Positions 1 through 9,312 of a stretch of DNA of 64,000 nt are shown in pieces (position 1 is the first letter of the stretch; the number at the start of each line of letters is the position of its first letter). The stretch comes from Companilactobacillus alimentarius DSM 20249 (GTDB taxonomy: Bacteria > Bacillota > Bacilli > Lactobacillales > Lactobacillaceae), in the NCBI RefSeq assembly GCF_002849895.1, contig NZ_CP018867.1, positions 868,001 through 932,000 on the forward strand, given 5' to 3'. Both the position numbers and the translations under genes were made by a program. Below the pieces are notes generated by a model, which ran no database searches, was not told the origin of the DNA, and was given only the letters and a program-made list of their open reading frames with translations.

Positions 1-1084
1 GATTCATTGCTACAACGTAAGCACCATCAGAGTACTGAGTAATTCCAGCTGATTTAGCAGCACTAAATTGTTCCTTCAAAGCGCTCTGAACTTGTTTTTG
101 AAATTTAGAGTTGATAGTCAAATTAAGGTTACCACCCTTTTGACCACCATAAACAACGCTACTCTTCTTGATTTGGTTATTAGAGCCAACTTGAACTTCA
201 CGTTTACTCTTAGTACCAGAAAGAATTGATTCATAGCTCTTTTCCAAGTAACTAGTACCGACACGGTCATTTCTTGAATAACCAGAAGCAAGCATACTAT
301 TCAACTCATCATCAGGAATACCTTGTTGCTCAGTCGACACGCCACCAATGATACTTTCAATTGATTTACCTTGAGGATACTCACGGTCCCAATTACTGCC
401 GATACTTACTCCAGGTAACTCGGTTAAATGTTCACTAACTTGTGCAATCTCTCTAGAAGTCAAACCTTTATCTTTTAAGAAAACAGTTGAAAGCGAATAA
501 GCTGAACTCATCTTTTTAAATAAAGTAGCCCTTTGGAGATCCTTGTCACTCAAATGGATACCTTGCTTTTCAACATATTTAACTTCATTAGCGTAAATCT
601 TAGTAGTTGACAGAGCCTCACCGTTAGAATTTACACGATAAGATTTAGGCATCTGTTTAACTACTTTAGATGATTTCCCTGGTGCAGACAAAATGTAATC
701 GGCCTTATCACGACTGCTCAAATTAGTTTTTTCAACTGTTAAATATTTAGTTAGTCGATTAACAATTTGATAGATATCACTCGATTTAACACTACCACTC
801 TTCGTATAAGTAATAGCATTCTCAGTTGAATTACCTACCAAAAGCCTACCTTCCGAATCATAAATCATCCCACGTGGAACACTACCAGTCATTACTGTCT
901 TGTCTGTTCGGTCGACTTCAGCTTGAAACTTACCACCATAAACGATCTGTAAATATGCAAGTTGTCCAACTAATAAAGCGAAGAGGACAAAGACAATAAA
1001 GAAAAGTAAATTGAGACGAAATGGAATAGTCGACTTTGCTTGACCACCGGTTCTCTTTTTTATTATATCAAGTATTCTTCTCAT
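1..1084 (-). CDS. class B penicillin-binding protein (PBP2-like), N-terminal part
   Basis: The frame is open from an ATG at 1084 (preceded by GAAGGATAAT) to the window edge, so about 361 N-terminal residues are present and the C-terminal transpeptidase is cut off. A cytoplasmic basic stretch is followed by one membrane segment at residues 24-46 and then the PBP dimerisation region with the VPRGMIYD motif near residue 90. The last visible residues (GGNLNLTINSKFQKQVQ, then DGAYVVAMN) are the typical lead-in to the transpeptidase domain; the catalytic SxxK lies outside the window. Class B PBPs cross-link peptidoglycan at the septum or side wall. Divisome versus elongasome assignment cannot be made from this part. 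It follows yneR by 23 bases and is probably cotranscribed with it. Confidence 0.88.
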   Translation of the reverse strand, partial: MRRILDIIKKRTGGQAKSTIPFRLNLLFFIVFVLFALLVGQLAYLQIVYGGKFQAEVDRTDKTVMTGSVPRGMIYDSEGRLLVGNSTENAITYTKSGSVKSSDIYQIVNRLTKYLTVEKTNLSSRDKADYILSAPGKSSKVVKQMPKSYRVNSNGEALSTTKIYANEVKYVEKQGIHLSDKDLQRATLFKKMSSAYSLSTVFLKDKGLTSREIAQVSEHLTELPGVSIGSNWDREYPQGKSIESIIGGVSTEQQGIPDDELNSMLASGYSRNDRVGTSYLEKSYESILSGTKSKREVQVGSNNQIKKSSVVYGGQKGGNLNLTINSKFQKQVQSALKEQFSAAKSAGITQYSDGAYVVAMN

Positions 1085-1107
1085 ATTATCCTTCAAAAAA
1101 CGAATAG

Positions 1108-1404
1108 TTATTCATTAGATTTAAAAATATATTTTGGTCCATCCAACTTTGGATCGTACTCTACCAATAGATCATATCTGGCAAAAAACCAAGTATCACT
1201 ATCAGTTATAAAATATGTAATACCATCCACAATTGTACTAGACTCTGGATCAAGTGGCTTTTCCTTTCGCATCGCTATTGAAAACCCATCATGAACCATA
1301 GTTTTACCGTAAACTTTACCGTAGAAATGTATTCCATCTCCGGGAACCAAATCCAACTCTTCTCTAAACCATTTAGAAGCTTCATCTGTTAGTTCAATTT
1401 TCAT
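1108..1404 (-). CDS. YneR-type HesB/IscA-like protein
   Basis: A 98-residue protein starting MKIELTDEASKWF, of the HesB/YadR/YfhF fold and the YneR branch found in Bacillus and lactobacilli. Unlike true A-type Fe-S carriers it has no cysteines, so Fe-S binding is unlikely and its role is unknown. A GTG nine bases upstream is in frame, but GAGGTG sits six bases before the ATG at 1404, which favours that start. It lies between greA and the class B PBP on the same strand. Confidence 0.75.
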   Translation of the reverse strand: MKIELTDEASKWFREELDLVPGDGIHFYGKVYGKTMVHDGFSIAMRKEKPLDPESSTIVDGITYFITDSDTWFFARYDLLVEYDPKLDGPKYIFKSNE

Positions 1405-1454
1405 AACGTTCACCTCATTATTTTATAAAGTAAACATACCAGAAATTGTCGCTA

Positions 1455-1931
1455 CTAAGCAACTTCTACGGTCTTAATTGTTAGATCATAACTTCCAACA
1501 GGAGTTTCAACCGTTACAACATCACCAACATGTTTGCCCAACAATGCTTTAGCAATCGGTGAGTCATTAGAGATCTTTCCTTGATCAGGATCAGATTCAG
1601 CTGCACCAACGATCGTGTAAACGTCAGGTTCTTCGCCATCTTCTTGAACGGTAACTTTTTTACCAATGGAAATTTCGTCACTAGCAACTTCATCAGTATC
1701 AATAACATTAGCGTATTGAATCATTTCAATAATTTGTGAAATACGTGATTCAACAACACTCTGTTCATCTTTAGCAGAAGTATATTCTGAATTTTCTGAT
1801 AAATCACCAAAACTTCTAGCAATTTTAATTCTATTAATTACCTCTGGACGTTTAACTTTTTTCAGATTCTCCAATTCTTCTTCCAGTTTTTTCTTACCTT
1901 CAGCTGTCATAGGATAACTTTTTTCTGCCAT
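1455..1931 (-). CDS. greA: transcription elongation factor GreA
   Basis: A 158-residue protein, the normal GreA length. The N-terminal coiled coil ([21 protein letters not shown]) carries the acidic tip segment [15 protein letters not shown], whose acidic residues stimulate transcript cleavage in backtracked RNA polymerase. The C-terminal FKBP-like domain contains the typical [18 protein letters not shown] segment. The start is the ATG at 1931, preceded by GAAGGAAG at good spacing; an in-frame TTG six codons upstream overlaps that ribosome binding site and is unlikely to be used. It follows mltG after a hairpin. Confidence 0.97.
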   Translation of the reverse strand: MAEKSYPMTAEGKKKLEEELENLKKVKRPEVINRIKIARSFGDLSENSEYTSAKDEQSVVESRISQIIEMIQYANVIDTDEVASDEISIGKKVTVQEDGEEPDVYTIVGAAESDPDQGKISNDSPIAKALLGKHVGDVVTVETPVGSYDLTIKTVEVA

Positions 1932-1974
1932 TTTTATAACTTCCTTCAAAATAATTTATTAAGTTTATAATTTC

Positions 1975-2012
1975 AAAATGTCATCTAATCTACATCGATT
2001 AGATGACATTTT
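1975..2012 (-). terminator. perfect hairpin between mltG and greA
   Basis: Sixteen-base perfectly complementary arms (1975-1990 and 1997-2012) enclose a six-base loop. The arms begin with A4 and end with T4, so it could act as a Rho-independent terminator on either strand; here it follows mltG and precedes greA, and may act as a partial attenuator. Confidence 0.75.
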
Positions 2013-2035
2013 ATTGTTCTATCTATGATTATACA

Positions 2036-3199
2036 TTATTGACCGGTTGTTGCATATCTACTGTTGTGTTCTTCAAGTGTATGTGAGTACGTAATCTTAC
2101 CAGTCTTCAAGTTTGCAAAGAAGTAAAGGTAATCTTGATCCCTATCAGATGGATTCAATGTTGCATCAATTGAATCAATACTTGGCGTATTAAAAGGACC
2201 AGGTCCATATCCTTTATTCTTATACAAATTATATGGTGATTTTACACTAGTATCTTTATTATTCAAACTAGTTTTATGCGTATTCAAAGCATACATAACT
2301 GAAATATCAGATTGCAGTGGCATATCAATTGCCAAACGATTATAGAATACACCCGCTATCTTCTTACGATTCTTAGTATCCAAGCCTTCACGTTCAACTA
2401 ACGAAGCAATCGTTAAGACTTGTTGAACAGTATAGCCCTTCTCTTTGATCGTAGAATAATAAGGTTGCAATTTCTCATTTTCATTATCTACCATCTGATT
2501 GACCAATTCCTTGAGAGTCATTCCCTTATAAACACTATATGTAGCTGGGAATAAATAACCCTCCAGATGATATCTGACATTCTTTTTGGCCATTGAAGAA
2601 TCTAATAATTGAGGATATTTCTTTTGAAGTTGTTTCAAGTAAGATTTATCCTTCATCAACTTCAAAAAGTCCTTCTTCTTAAACTTCAAACTCTTCTTGG
2701 TTCCACTTTGAATGGCACTACCTATTTGTTCGATTGTAACACCTTCACGAACTAAGACCGTATTGCCAGAATTAGTCGTTGGTGGTTCAGCACTACCACC
2801 TTTTTGCAATTGTTTGACAACATCACTGACGCCCCACGATTGCTTAAACTTATAGTACCCAGCTTGAAAATCATTATAATTTTGAGCTTTAATATAGAAA
2901 TTAAAAACTGTTGCACTCTTAATAACTTTATCCTTTTCAAGAGCTTTAGCAATTTCTTTACTAGAAGAACCTATTGGGATTTTAACAACGATATCTTCTT
3001 TACTATTTGCATTGTATGGTTGAAGCGAACTATTCACATAGTTAAAACAAATTATAGCAACAACTACTGCTAAGACGGCAATGACACCGACAATCCAGTA
3101 AGCAATATGGTTAGCAACGGAACGTTCCTGCGCACGAGTTTTTATCTTATCGCTTGATTCTTGCGCTAATGCTTCTTTTTTTTCATCCTTTTGGCTCAA
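2036..3199 (-). CDS. mltG: endolytic transglycosylase MltG (YceG-like)
   Basis: A 387-residue membrane protein: a charged cytoplasmic N-terminus, one membrane segment around residues 32-53, and an extracytoplasmic YceG/MltG domain. The LVEREG motif near residue 270 holds the catalytic Glu, and the later DISVMYALNTHK and SPYNLYKNKGYGPGPFNTPS segments are family hallmarks. MltG cleaves nascent glycan strands and is thought to set strand release with PBPs. The start is a TTG at 3199 seven bases after GGGAGG. It is 53 bases downstream of pheT; a TATAAT at 3229-3234 suggests it also has its own promoter. Confidence 0.95.
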   Translation of the reverse strand: MSQKDEKKEALAQESSDKIKTRAQERSVANHIAYWIVGVIAVLAVVVAIICFNYVNSSLQPYNANSKEDIVVKIPIGSSSKEIAKALEKDKVIKSATVFNFYIKAQNYNDFQAGYYKFKQSWGVSDVVKQLQKGGSAEPPTTNSGNTVLVREGVTIEQIGSAIQSGTKKSLKFKKKDFLKLMKDKSYLKQLQKKYPQLLDSSMAKKNVRYHLEGYLFPATYSVYKGMTLKELVNQMVDNENEKLQPYYSTIKEKGYTVQQVLTIASLVEREGLDTKNRKKIAGVFYNRLAIDMPLQSDISVMYALNTHKTSLNNKDTSVKSPYNLYKNKGYGPGPFNTPSIDSIDATLNPSDRDQDYLYFFANLKTGKITYSHTLEEHNSRYATTGQ

Positions 3200-3228
3200 G
3201 ACACAGCCTCCCGAGTTAATTTATTAGA

Positions 3229-3234
3229 ATTATA
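3229..3234 (-). promoter_or_regulatory. possible -10 element for mltG
   Basis: TATAAT on the minus strand in the pheT-mltG gap, about 30 bases before the mltG start. No good -35 hexamer is visible at normal spacing, so this is tentative. Confidence 0.35.
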
Positions 3235-3252
3235 CCATTAGTTTTGGAATAA

Positions 3253-5658
3253 TTATCTAATTTCCACATTAAATTTTTGAACCAAACTGTCTTTAACGAG
3301 TGAAAAGGCCTTTTCAACTTCTTCATCGGTCAATGTATCATTAGGATTCAAAAACTCTAAATGATATGCAAGTGATTTGTAATTTGTCTTAATGTTCTTG
3401 CCTTCATAAACATCAAAAATAGTTACATCATTTAGATATTTACCACCATTTGCATAAATATCCGCGATGATTTCTCCATTTTCAACAGAACTTTTAACTA
3501 AAATAGCCAAATCACGACTGATACTTGGATACTTTGGAGCACTCTGAGATTTAATATTCTTACTATTCAAATCAAACAATGCATCAATACTTAATTCGAA
3601 GACATATGTCTCATCAACGCTTTGAGCTTTTTGATACTTAGGATGTAACTTACCAATCAAACCAACAACTTGACCGTTAGCTAAAATCTTAGCTGTCTGT
3701 CCAGGATGAAGATTAGAATATTCTGAAGTTGCCTTGTATTCAAATTTAGCATCAGCATTAGTAAACATTAATAATTCATCAACGATCCCCTTGAGATAAT
3801 AAAAATCACTCTTTTGAGCCTTAGTATTCCAAGAATCACCACTCACGTTACCACTAATGGCACCGGAAAGATATTCAATTTCGTTTGGACGAGCTTGGCC
3901 TTTAGGACGATCAAAAATACGAGCTTGTTCAAAAATTCTTAAATCATTATTATTACGAGCTTGGTTATAGGCAATATTACGTACTAAACCAGGAATTAAA
4001 CTATTACGTAAATATTCATGATCTTCAGTCATTGGATGCAAGAGCTTAGTATATTCAGTTTTGATCGTATTAAAAGCATCAACTTCTTTTTTACTGAGAA
4101 GTGAGAAATTAATAACCTCGTCCATACCTTCGCCAAGCAAGACATCACGTAATTTATTACTGAATTCACGCTTCTTACTGTAGCCGCCTCGTGTTTCCAT
4201 ACCAGCAGGTAAAGTATTAGGCAAGTTTTCATAGCCATAAATACGGTTTACTTCTTCTACCAAGTCAGCCTCAATACTCATATCAAAACGACGTGTGGGA
4301 ATCGTAACTGAGATTTTATCGCCATTGACTTTTACAGTAAATCCTAAACGATCCAATATTTTCACAATTTCATCAGTTGGAAGATCTAACCCCATCAAAT
4401 GATTAATATGGGAAATACTACCATCAATTTCTACAGGTTGCGCTTCTTTATAACTTCCTGTAATAACCTTGGAAATTTCTTGAGCATCACTGAATTGATC
4501 GGCTAATTGTGCAACGCGAGTCAAGGCTTCAGTAACAATTCCATTATCAACACCCTTTTCAAAACGATTTGAAGCATCATCGCGAAGGTCATGTCTTTGG
4601 GCAGTTTTACGAACACTGGCACCGTCAAAGACTCCAGCTTCAAGTAAGACGTTCTTAGTATTCTCATCAACACTAGCTTTTGTTCCATTGACGATTCCGG
4701 CTAAACCTAAAACTTCCTCCCCTGATGTAACAACCAAATCATTATGATTCAAAACTTTATCTTCGTCAGCAAGAATTAACTTGTCACCATCTTGAGCCTT
4801 TTTAACTATCAAACTCTTCTTAGGGAGTTTGTCAAGGTCATAAGCTTGAATTGGTTGACCGTATTCGATCATGACATAATTAGCGGCATCAATAATACTA
4901 TTTACAGGACGAATACCTTGATTCCACAATCTTCTTTGGACCCAAAGAGGACTCTTTTTTACCGTAACATTCTTCAATTCACGAATTAAGTAATCGGGAA
5001 CCAAATCTTTATCCTCAACTTTTACTTCAACATCGTTCAAATCTGTAATTTTCTTATTATCAAGCTCTGGCTTTGTAAAAGTTGGCTTCTCATCATAAGT
5101 AGCACCAATTTCCCAAGCAGCACCACGCATACCCAAAGTGTCAGCTCGATTAGGAGTAATATCAATATCGATCATTTGGTCTTTCAAACCTAATAAATCG
5201 TAAACTGCTTGGCCTGGTTTTTGAGGCTCGTCAAAAACATAAATTCCATTTTCGAATTCCTTAGGCATGTATTGAGCTGGTACACCAACTTCATCTAATC
5301 CACAGATCATACCATCTGACTCTTGTCCACGTAACTTGCCACGTTTGATTCTGACACCATTTGGTAAGTGTGATCCGTGTAAAGCAACAATAACGTATTG
5401 ATCTTTTGCCACATTAGGGGCACCACAGACAATTTGCTTATCTTCTGATTCACCAACGTCTACCATACAAATTTTTAAGTGATCTGAATCAGGATGTGGT
5501 TTCACGCTAGTGATATGTCCGATGACTAGTCCGTCCACTCCTTCACCCAATTTAACGGGACTAGATTCAATTCCGGTCAAAGAAATTTTATTAGCCATTT
5601 CTTCGACTGTATGTGTAACAGGAATATATTCTTTTAACCAATTAATAGAGATTTTCAT
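3253..5658 (-). CDS. pheT: phenylalanyl-tRNA synthetase beta subunit
   Basis: An 801-residue protein of standard length for bacterial PheT. It starts MKISINWLKEYIP, has an EMAP/OB-fold tRNA-binding domain (about residues 40-150, with HPDSDHL and VCGAPN motifs), then B3/B4 editing and B5 domains, the catalytic-like core, and a C-terminal FDX-ACB anticodon-binding domain (YPSISRDLAI). With PheS it forms the alpha2beta2 enzyme that charges tRNA-Phe. It lies four bases after pheS, under the same Phe T-box leader. Confidence 0.98.
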   Translation of the reverse strand: MKISINWLKEYIPVTHTVEEMANKISLTGIESSPVKLGEGVDGLVIGHITSVKPHPDSDHLKICMVDVGESEDKQIVCGAPNVAKDQYVIVALHGSHLPNGVRIKRGKLRGQESDGMICGLDEVGVPAQYMPKEFENGIYVFDEPQKPGQAVYDLLGLKDQMIDIDITPNRADTLGMRGAAWEIGATYDEKPTFTKPELDNKKITDLNDVEVKVEDKDLVPDYLIRELKNVTVKKSPLWVQRRLWNQGIRPVNSIIDAANYVMIEYGQPIQAYDLDKLPKKSLIVKKAQDGDKLILADEDKVLNHNDLVVTSGEEVLGLAGIVNGTKASVDENTKNVLLEAGVFDGASVRKTAQRHDLRDDASNRFEKGVDNGIVTEALTRVAQLADQFSDAQEISKVITGSYKEAQPVEIDGSISHINHLMGLDLPTDEIVKILDRLGFTVKVNGDKISVTIPTRRFDMSIEADLVEEVNRIYGYENLPNTLPAGMETRGGYSKKREFSNKLRDVLLGEGMDEVINFSLLSKKEVDAFNTIKTEYTKLLHPMTEDHEYLRNSLIPGLVRNIAYNQARNNNDLRIFEQARIFDRPKGQARPNEIEYLSGAISGNVSGDSWNTKAQKSDFYYLKGIVDELLMFTNADAKFEYKATSEYSNLHPGQTAKILANGQVVGLIGKLHPKYQKAQSVDETYVFELSIDALFDLNSKNIKSQSAPKYPSISRDLAILVKSSVENGEIIADIYANGGKYLNDVTIFDVYEGKNIKTNYKSLAYHLEFLNPNDTLTDEEVEKAFSLVKDSLVQKFNVEIR

Positions 5659-5662
5659 TATC

Positions 5663-6709
5663 TTAATTTACTCCTTTGAATTGTTCTAGGAATCTTACAT
5701 CGTTTAAATAGAAGTCACGGATATCATTGATTCCGTATTTCAACATGGCAAATCTCTCAGGACCAAGTCCAAATGCCATACCACTGTACTCATTAGGATC
5801 AATGCCTGACATCTTCAAAACATTAGGATGAGTTAGTCCTGCACCTAAAACTTCGATCCAGCCGGTATATTTACAAATACGACAACCTTCACCACCACAA
5901 TTAAAGCAAGATACATCAACTTCAACTGATGGCTCAGTAAATGGGAAATAACTTGGTCTAAAGCGAATTTCACGTTCATCACCAAAGACGTGACGACACA
6001 GGGCCTCTAGTGTTCCCTTGAGGTCAGCCATACTAATATTCTTATCAACTACTAAACCTTCAATTTGATGGAATTGGTGTGAATGAGTTGCATCGTCATC
6101 ATCACGGCGGTAAACGACACCAGGTGAGATCATCTTCAAAGGTCCCTTAGTAAAGTCATGAGCTTCCATGTCACGACCTTCTTGAGCTGAGGTTTGGGTT
6201 CTCATCAACAATTCGTCAGATAGGTAGAAAGTATCTTGCATGTCACGTGCAGGGTGATCCTTTGGTATGTTCAGTCTTTCAAAGTTATAATGATCCTCTT
6301 CTACTTCATATCCGGGAGCTACCTCATAACCTAAGCCGATAAAGAATTGTTCAATATCTTCAATAGTTTGATTCAAAATATGTTTTGTTCCTTGGACTTG
6401 TTTTGTTGCAGGTAGCGTAACATCAATTTTTTCTTCTTCAAGTTGATGTGCTACCATTTTTTCATTCAATTCGGACATCTTTTCTTCAATAGCTTGTTGG
6501 ATATCCTTCTTTACATTATTAGCTAAAGTTCCAATTTCAGGACGCTTTTCAGCTGGAACATCTTTCATACCACGAAGGGCCTTTGTAATTGGACCCTTCT
6601 TTCCTAATAGATTAACTCTTAGGTCATTTAATTCCTGTAGTCTTTGTGCACGTTTGGCTTCGTCGATACCATTTTCTCTTAAGCTCTTTAACTTATCATC
6701 TAATGACAT
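5663..6709 (-). CDS. pheS: phenylalanyl-tRNA synthetase alpha subunit
   Basis: A 348-residue protein with an N-terminal coiled coil and a class II synthetase core. Motif 2 is visible in the [20 protein letters not shown] region and motif 3 in [14 protein letters not shown]. It is the catalytic subunit of phenylalanyl-tRNA synthetase. The start is the ATG at 6709 after AGGAGG; the frame stays open 21 codons upstream but without a ribosome binding site. Expression is expected to depend on the T-box leader at 6839-7064. Confidence 0.98.
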   Translation of the reverse strand: MSLDDKLKSLRENGIDEAKRAQRLQELNDLRVNLLGKKGPITKALRGMKDVPAEKRPEIGTLANNVKKDIQQAIEEKMSELNEKMVAHQLEEEKIDVTLPATKQVQGTKHILNQTIEDIEQFFIGLGYEVAPGYEVEEDHYNFERLNIPKDHPARDMQDTFYLSDELLMRTQTSAQEGRDMEAHDFTKGPLKMISPGVVYRRDDDDATHSHQFHQIEGLVVDKNISMADLKGTLEALCRHVFGDEREIRFRPSYFPFTEPSVEVDVSCFNCGGEGCRICKYTGWIEVLGAGLTHPNVLKMSGIDPNEYSGMAFGLGPERFAMLKYGINDIRDFYLNDVRFLEQFKGVN

Positions 6710-6739
6710 ATTTTTCCTCCTGCATAAACTTGATTTTAA

Positions 6740-6789
6740 CTGGCAATAATTTGTAAATGTACCAGCTGACACTTACAAATTACTGCCAG
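6740..6789 (-). repeat. 17-bp inverted repeat between the Phe T-box and pheS
   Basis: The arms 6740-6756 and 6773-6789 are complementary over 17 bases with one mismatch (a G-U pair in RNA) around a 16-base loop. The hairpin lies downstream of the T-box terminator and about 30 bases upstream of the pheS start. It has no U-run, so it is not an ordinary terminator; an mRNA processing or stability element is possible. Confidence 0.7.
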
Positions 6790-6838
6790 ATTTTACTTTT
6801 GAGGTCTTATTGATTTCTAGTTGATTTTAAATTTTTCT

Positions 6839-7064
6839 ACAAAAAAAGTCCCCGTTCCTAAATAAGGGACGAGGACTCGCGGTACCACCCTAGTTCATAC
6901 TAAATAATGTATGCACTCAAGAAGTTATATAGTAACCAACTGCAAACTTTAAAATCTAGAAAGTGAATTCATCATTTCATTCATCAAGTCTTCTCAGTCT
7001 ACGACCCTTCCTGTTATGAAATCCATGATTACTATTTTTCATCAAAGTTTAATTTATTTTCATA
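6839..7064 (-). promoter_or_regulatory. T-box riboswitch leader, Phe specific
   Basis: The minus strand carries the conserved T-box AGGGTGGTACCGCG (6878-6891), which pairs with the uncharged tRNA acceptor end. It is followed by a GC-rich terminator (stem from GTCC...GGAC) ending in seven Us at 6841-6847. An AGTA element lies near the 5' end. The likely specifier codon is UUC at 6965-6967, followed by AC as in the other two T-boxes here, and reads Phe. It controls pheST by uncharged tRNA-Phe. Confidence 0.95.
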
Positions 7065-7070
7065 TGACTA

Positions 7071-7098
7071 ATTATACAAAAACTATTGAGTTTCGCAA
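7071..7098 (-). promoter_or_regulatory. promoter of the pheST T-box transcript
   Basis: TTGCGA (7093-7098), a 16-base spacer and TATAAT (7071-7076) on the minus strand, just before the T-box leader and immediately after the preceding methyltransferase gene. Confidence 0.75.
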
Positions 7099-7101
7099 GT
7101 T

Positions 7102-7863
7102 TTAAAGTGTTTGTAAACCATACATTAAGACACCACTTGCTACAGCAACATTGAGTGATTCAGCTTTTCCTAAAATTGGAATATAAATATTCTCATTACA
7201 AGCATTCAAAACATCTTGTGTTACTCCGTGTGCTTCATTACCCATAACCAAGGCATAGTCAGAAACCTTTTCTAATTCATTGTATGGTTTAGCTTCTGAA
7301 TTTACTTCTGATCCATAGATTACTAAATCAGATGCCTTAGCTAAATCAATGGCCTTGTGAATATCCATTCGATAGATTGGCAAGTGAAATTGGCTGCCTT
7401 GCATCGAACGTTGTACTTTTGGCTGATAAAAATCAGCGCTATCCAAACTAGTAATCACGCCATCATAACCAGCTGCATCAGCAGTTCTTACGATAGTTCC
7501 AACATTGCCAGGATCTTGAACGTCATCTAACATGACCCATTTCCCTGTAATTTCTGACAAGGAATCGTTATCCTTAACTTTTAATACCGCAAAAATTCCT
7601 TGGGGTGTCTTTGTTTCTGATAACTCTTTAGCAACATCTTCAGAAATAGTTGTAGCAATATCATAATATTTCTTAACCAAACGATCATCGCTATACTTAT
7701 CGGTCACCAACACTTGAACAAAATCTTGTTCATACTGGTCGGCCTCACGAACTAAATGGAAACCTTCTACCATGTATGTTCCCGTTTTTCGAATGTATTT
7801 TGTTGATGCTAATTTCTTTAATTGCTTAATTTCGTCATTTTTCTTTGATTCAATATATTTCAT
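7102..7863 (-). CDS. SpoU/TrmH-family RNA 2'-O-methyltransferase
   Basis: A 253-residue protein with an N-terminal substrate-binding part (residues 1-95) and a C-terminal SPOUT knotted domain. Motif 1 (QDPGNVGTIVRTADAAG), motif 2 (LVMGNEAHGV) and motif 3 (IPILGKAESLNVAVASGVL) are all present, so it should be an active S-adenosylmethionine-dependent ribose methyltransferase. The target, rRNA or tRNA, cannot be told from the sequence. In Bacillus a homologue (YsgA) sits beside pheST, as here. It is divergent from acyP. Confidence 0.93.
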   Translation of the reverse strand: MKYIESKKNDEIKQLKKLASTKYIRKTGTYMVEGFHLVREADQYEQDFVQVLVTDKYSDDRLVKKYYDIATTISEDVAKELSETKTPQGIFAVLKVKDNDSLSEITGKWVMLDDVQDPGNVGTIVRTADAAGYDGVITSLDSADFYQPKVQRSMQGSQFHLPIYRMDIHKAIDLAKASDLVIYGSEVNSEAKPYNELEKVSDYALVMGNEAHGVTQDVLNACNENIYIPILGKAESLNVAVASGVLMYGLQTL

Positions 7864-7929
7864 ATAGTCTCATCCCTCTTGTTCTATAATATAAATATTA
7901 ACACATAAGATGATTTGAGGTGATTAGTT

Positions 7930-8205
7930 GTGAAACATCTTTCCATTAATGTTAATGGTTTAGTTCAAGGAGTCGGATTTCGCTACTCGACTTTACAAGT
8001 TGCTGTCGAGCTGGGCGTTACTGGGACAATCAAAAACGAAATTGATGGTTCAGTGTCGATTGAAGCTGAGGCAGAACAAAAAATTCTTTACATTTTCTTA
8101 AATCGGGTTAAATCTTCACCATCGCCCTTTGGAAAAGTTGAGAAATTGGACTATACTTTTTCTGACGACTTACAACATTATGAAAAATTCATCGTGATTG
8201 GTTGA
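7930..8205 (+). CDS. acyP: acylphosphatase
   Basis: A 91-residue protein of the usual acylphosphatase size. The phosphate-binding loop GLVQGVGFRYST (residues 10-21) has the catalytic Arg, and the catalytic Asn is expected in the TGTIKNEIDGSV segment. It hydrolyses carboxyl-phosphate bonds such as acetyl phosphate. The start is a GTG at 7930 behind TTGAGGTGATTAGTT. It precedes yidC by 58 bases. Confidence 0.93.
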   Translation: MKHLSINVNGLVQGVGFRYSTLQVAVELGVTGTIKNEIDGSVSIEAEAEQKILYIFLNRVKSSPSPFGKVEKLDYTFSDDLQHYEKFIVIG

Positions 8206-8213
8206 AACGTCAA

Positions 8214-8240
8214 TTGAGTTAAAGTATATTACAGTATATA
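8214..8240 (+). promoter_or_regulatory. weak promoter candidate for yidC
   Basis: TTGAGT (8214-8219), a 15-base spacer and TATATA (8235-8240) in the acyP-yidC gap. The spacer is short, so this is tentative. Confidence 0.3.
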
Positions 8241-8263
8241 CGACTAAAAGGGTGGTTTATTAA

Positions 8264-9247
8264 TTGAATAAAAAATACGTCAAATATCTATCAGTGCTTT
8301 CGTTATTTTTAGTACTGACACTAGTTTTGACGGGGTGTGCTCAAGGTTCCGCAAACCTTCACGCTCCTACTAGTGGGCCATACGGTTTTATTTACAAATG
8401 GCTTGGAGTTCCGTTCCAGAATCTAATTCTCAAGACGGCACAAACTATTGGTGGTAAAAACGCCTACGCTTGGGGAATTGTTATTATTTCTTTCGTTGTC
8501 CGTTTGATTCTTGTTCCACTATCATTAAATCAACAATACAAGTCTACAAGACAACAAGAAAAAATGCGTGCTGTGCAACCTCAATTGAAATTAATTCAAG
8601 TTGCACAAAAAAAGGCTAAAGATCCAGCTGCACAACAAAAAATCAGTGCTTTGATGATGGATGTTTATAAGAAGAATAACCTAAGCTTAACTGGTGGTTT
8701 GGGATGTTTGCCATTACTTTTGCAAATGCCAATTTTGATTGGTATTTATCAAGCGGTGCAATATTCTAAAGAAATCGGTGCTTCAACTTTCCTATCAATT
8801 CCACTAGGAAAACCAAGTGTCGTCATTGCCATAATTGCTACACTGTTCTATTTATTACAGGGATGGATGTCTCTACAGATCGTTGCTCCTGAACAGAGAA
8901 AACAAATGCAAACAATGATCATGATGAGTCCCTTGATGACCTTCTTCATTTCTATGATTTCAACTGCAGCTCTAGCACTTTACTTCTTAGCTGGTGGTAT
9001 CGTAATTGTGATTCAACAATTGATCACAAATTATATCGTTACGCCAAAGATCAGAAAACAAACTGATGCTGAATTAGCTAAGAACCCTGTCAAAACAGTT
9101 GTTACACAAGAAATGCTTGATGGCATTCTAAACGGTGGCAGTACTCCAACCACTCCAGAAGGTCACGCTAAACAAACTGAGGAAAAAGAATTCCATAAGA
9201 ATATCCGTGAACTAAATAAGGGTAAACAAAATCGTAATAAAAAATAA
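8264..9247 (+). CDS. yidC: membrane protein insertase YidC/OxaA, lipoprotein type
   Basis: A 327-residue protein with a lipoprotein signal peptide (LTLVLTGC, lipidated Cys about residue 25), typical of Gram-positive YidC1/SpoIIIJ. Five membrane segments of the 60KD_IMP family follow, including the conserved IISFVVRLILVPLSL helix and GGLGCLPLLLQMPILIGIYQA. The C-terminus is a long basic tail that can contact the ribosome. It inserts membrane proteins with or without SecYEG. The start is a TTG at 8264 behind AAAGGGTGG. Confidence 0.96.
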   Translation: MNKKYVKYLSVLSLFLVLTLVLTGCAQGSANLHAPTSGPYGFIYKWLGVPFQNLILKTAQTIGGKNAYAWGIVIISFVVRLILVPLSLNQQYKSTRQQEKMRAVQPQLKLIQVAQKKAKDPAAQQKISALMMDVYKKNNLSLTGGLGCLPLLLQMPILIGIYQAVQYSKEIGASTFLSIPLGKPSVVIAIIATLFYLLQGWMSLQIVAPEQRKQMQTMIMMSPLMTFFISMISTAALALYFLAGGIVIVIQQLITNYIVTPKIRKQTDAELAKNPVKTVVTQEMLDGILNGGSTPTTPEGHAKQTEEKEFHKNIRELNKGKQNRNKK

Positions 9248-9257
9248 TAATTTAACT

Positions 9258-9301
9258 AAAAAGGGTAACAGTAATCTATCGTGATTACTGTTACCCTTTT
9301 T
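9258..9301. terminator. bidirectional terminator between yidC and the converging lipoprotein gene
   Basis: Complementary 19-base arms (9258-9276, 9283-9301), A5 on one side and T5 on the other, around a six-base loop. It lies between two convergent genes and can serve both. Confidence 0.9.
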
Positions 9302-9312
9302 CATACAGACTA

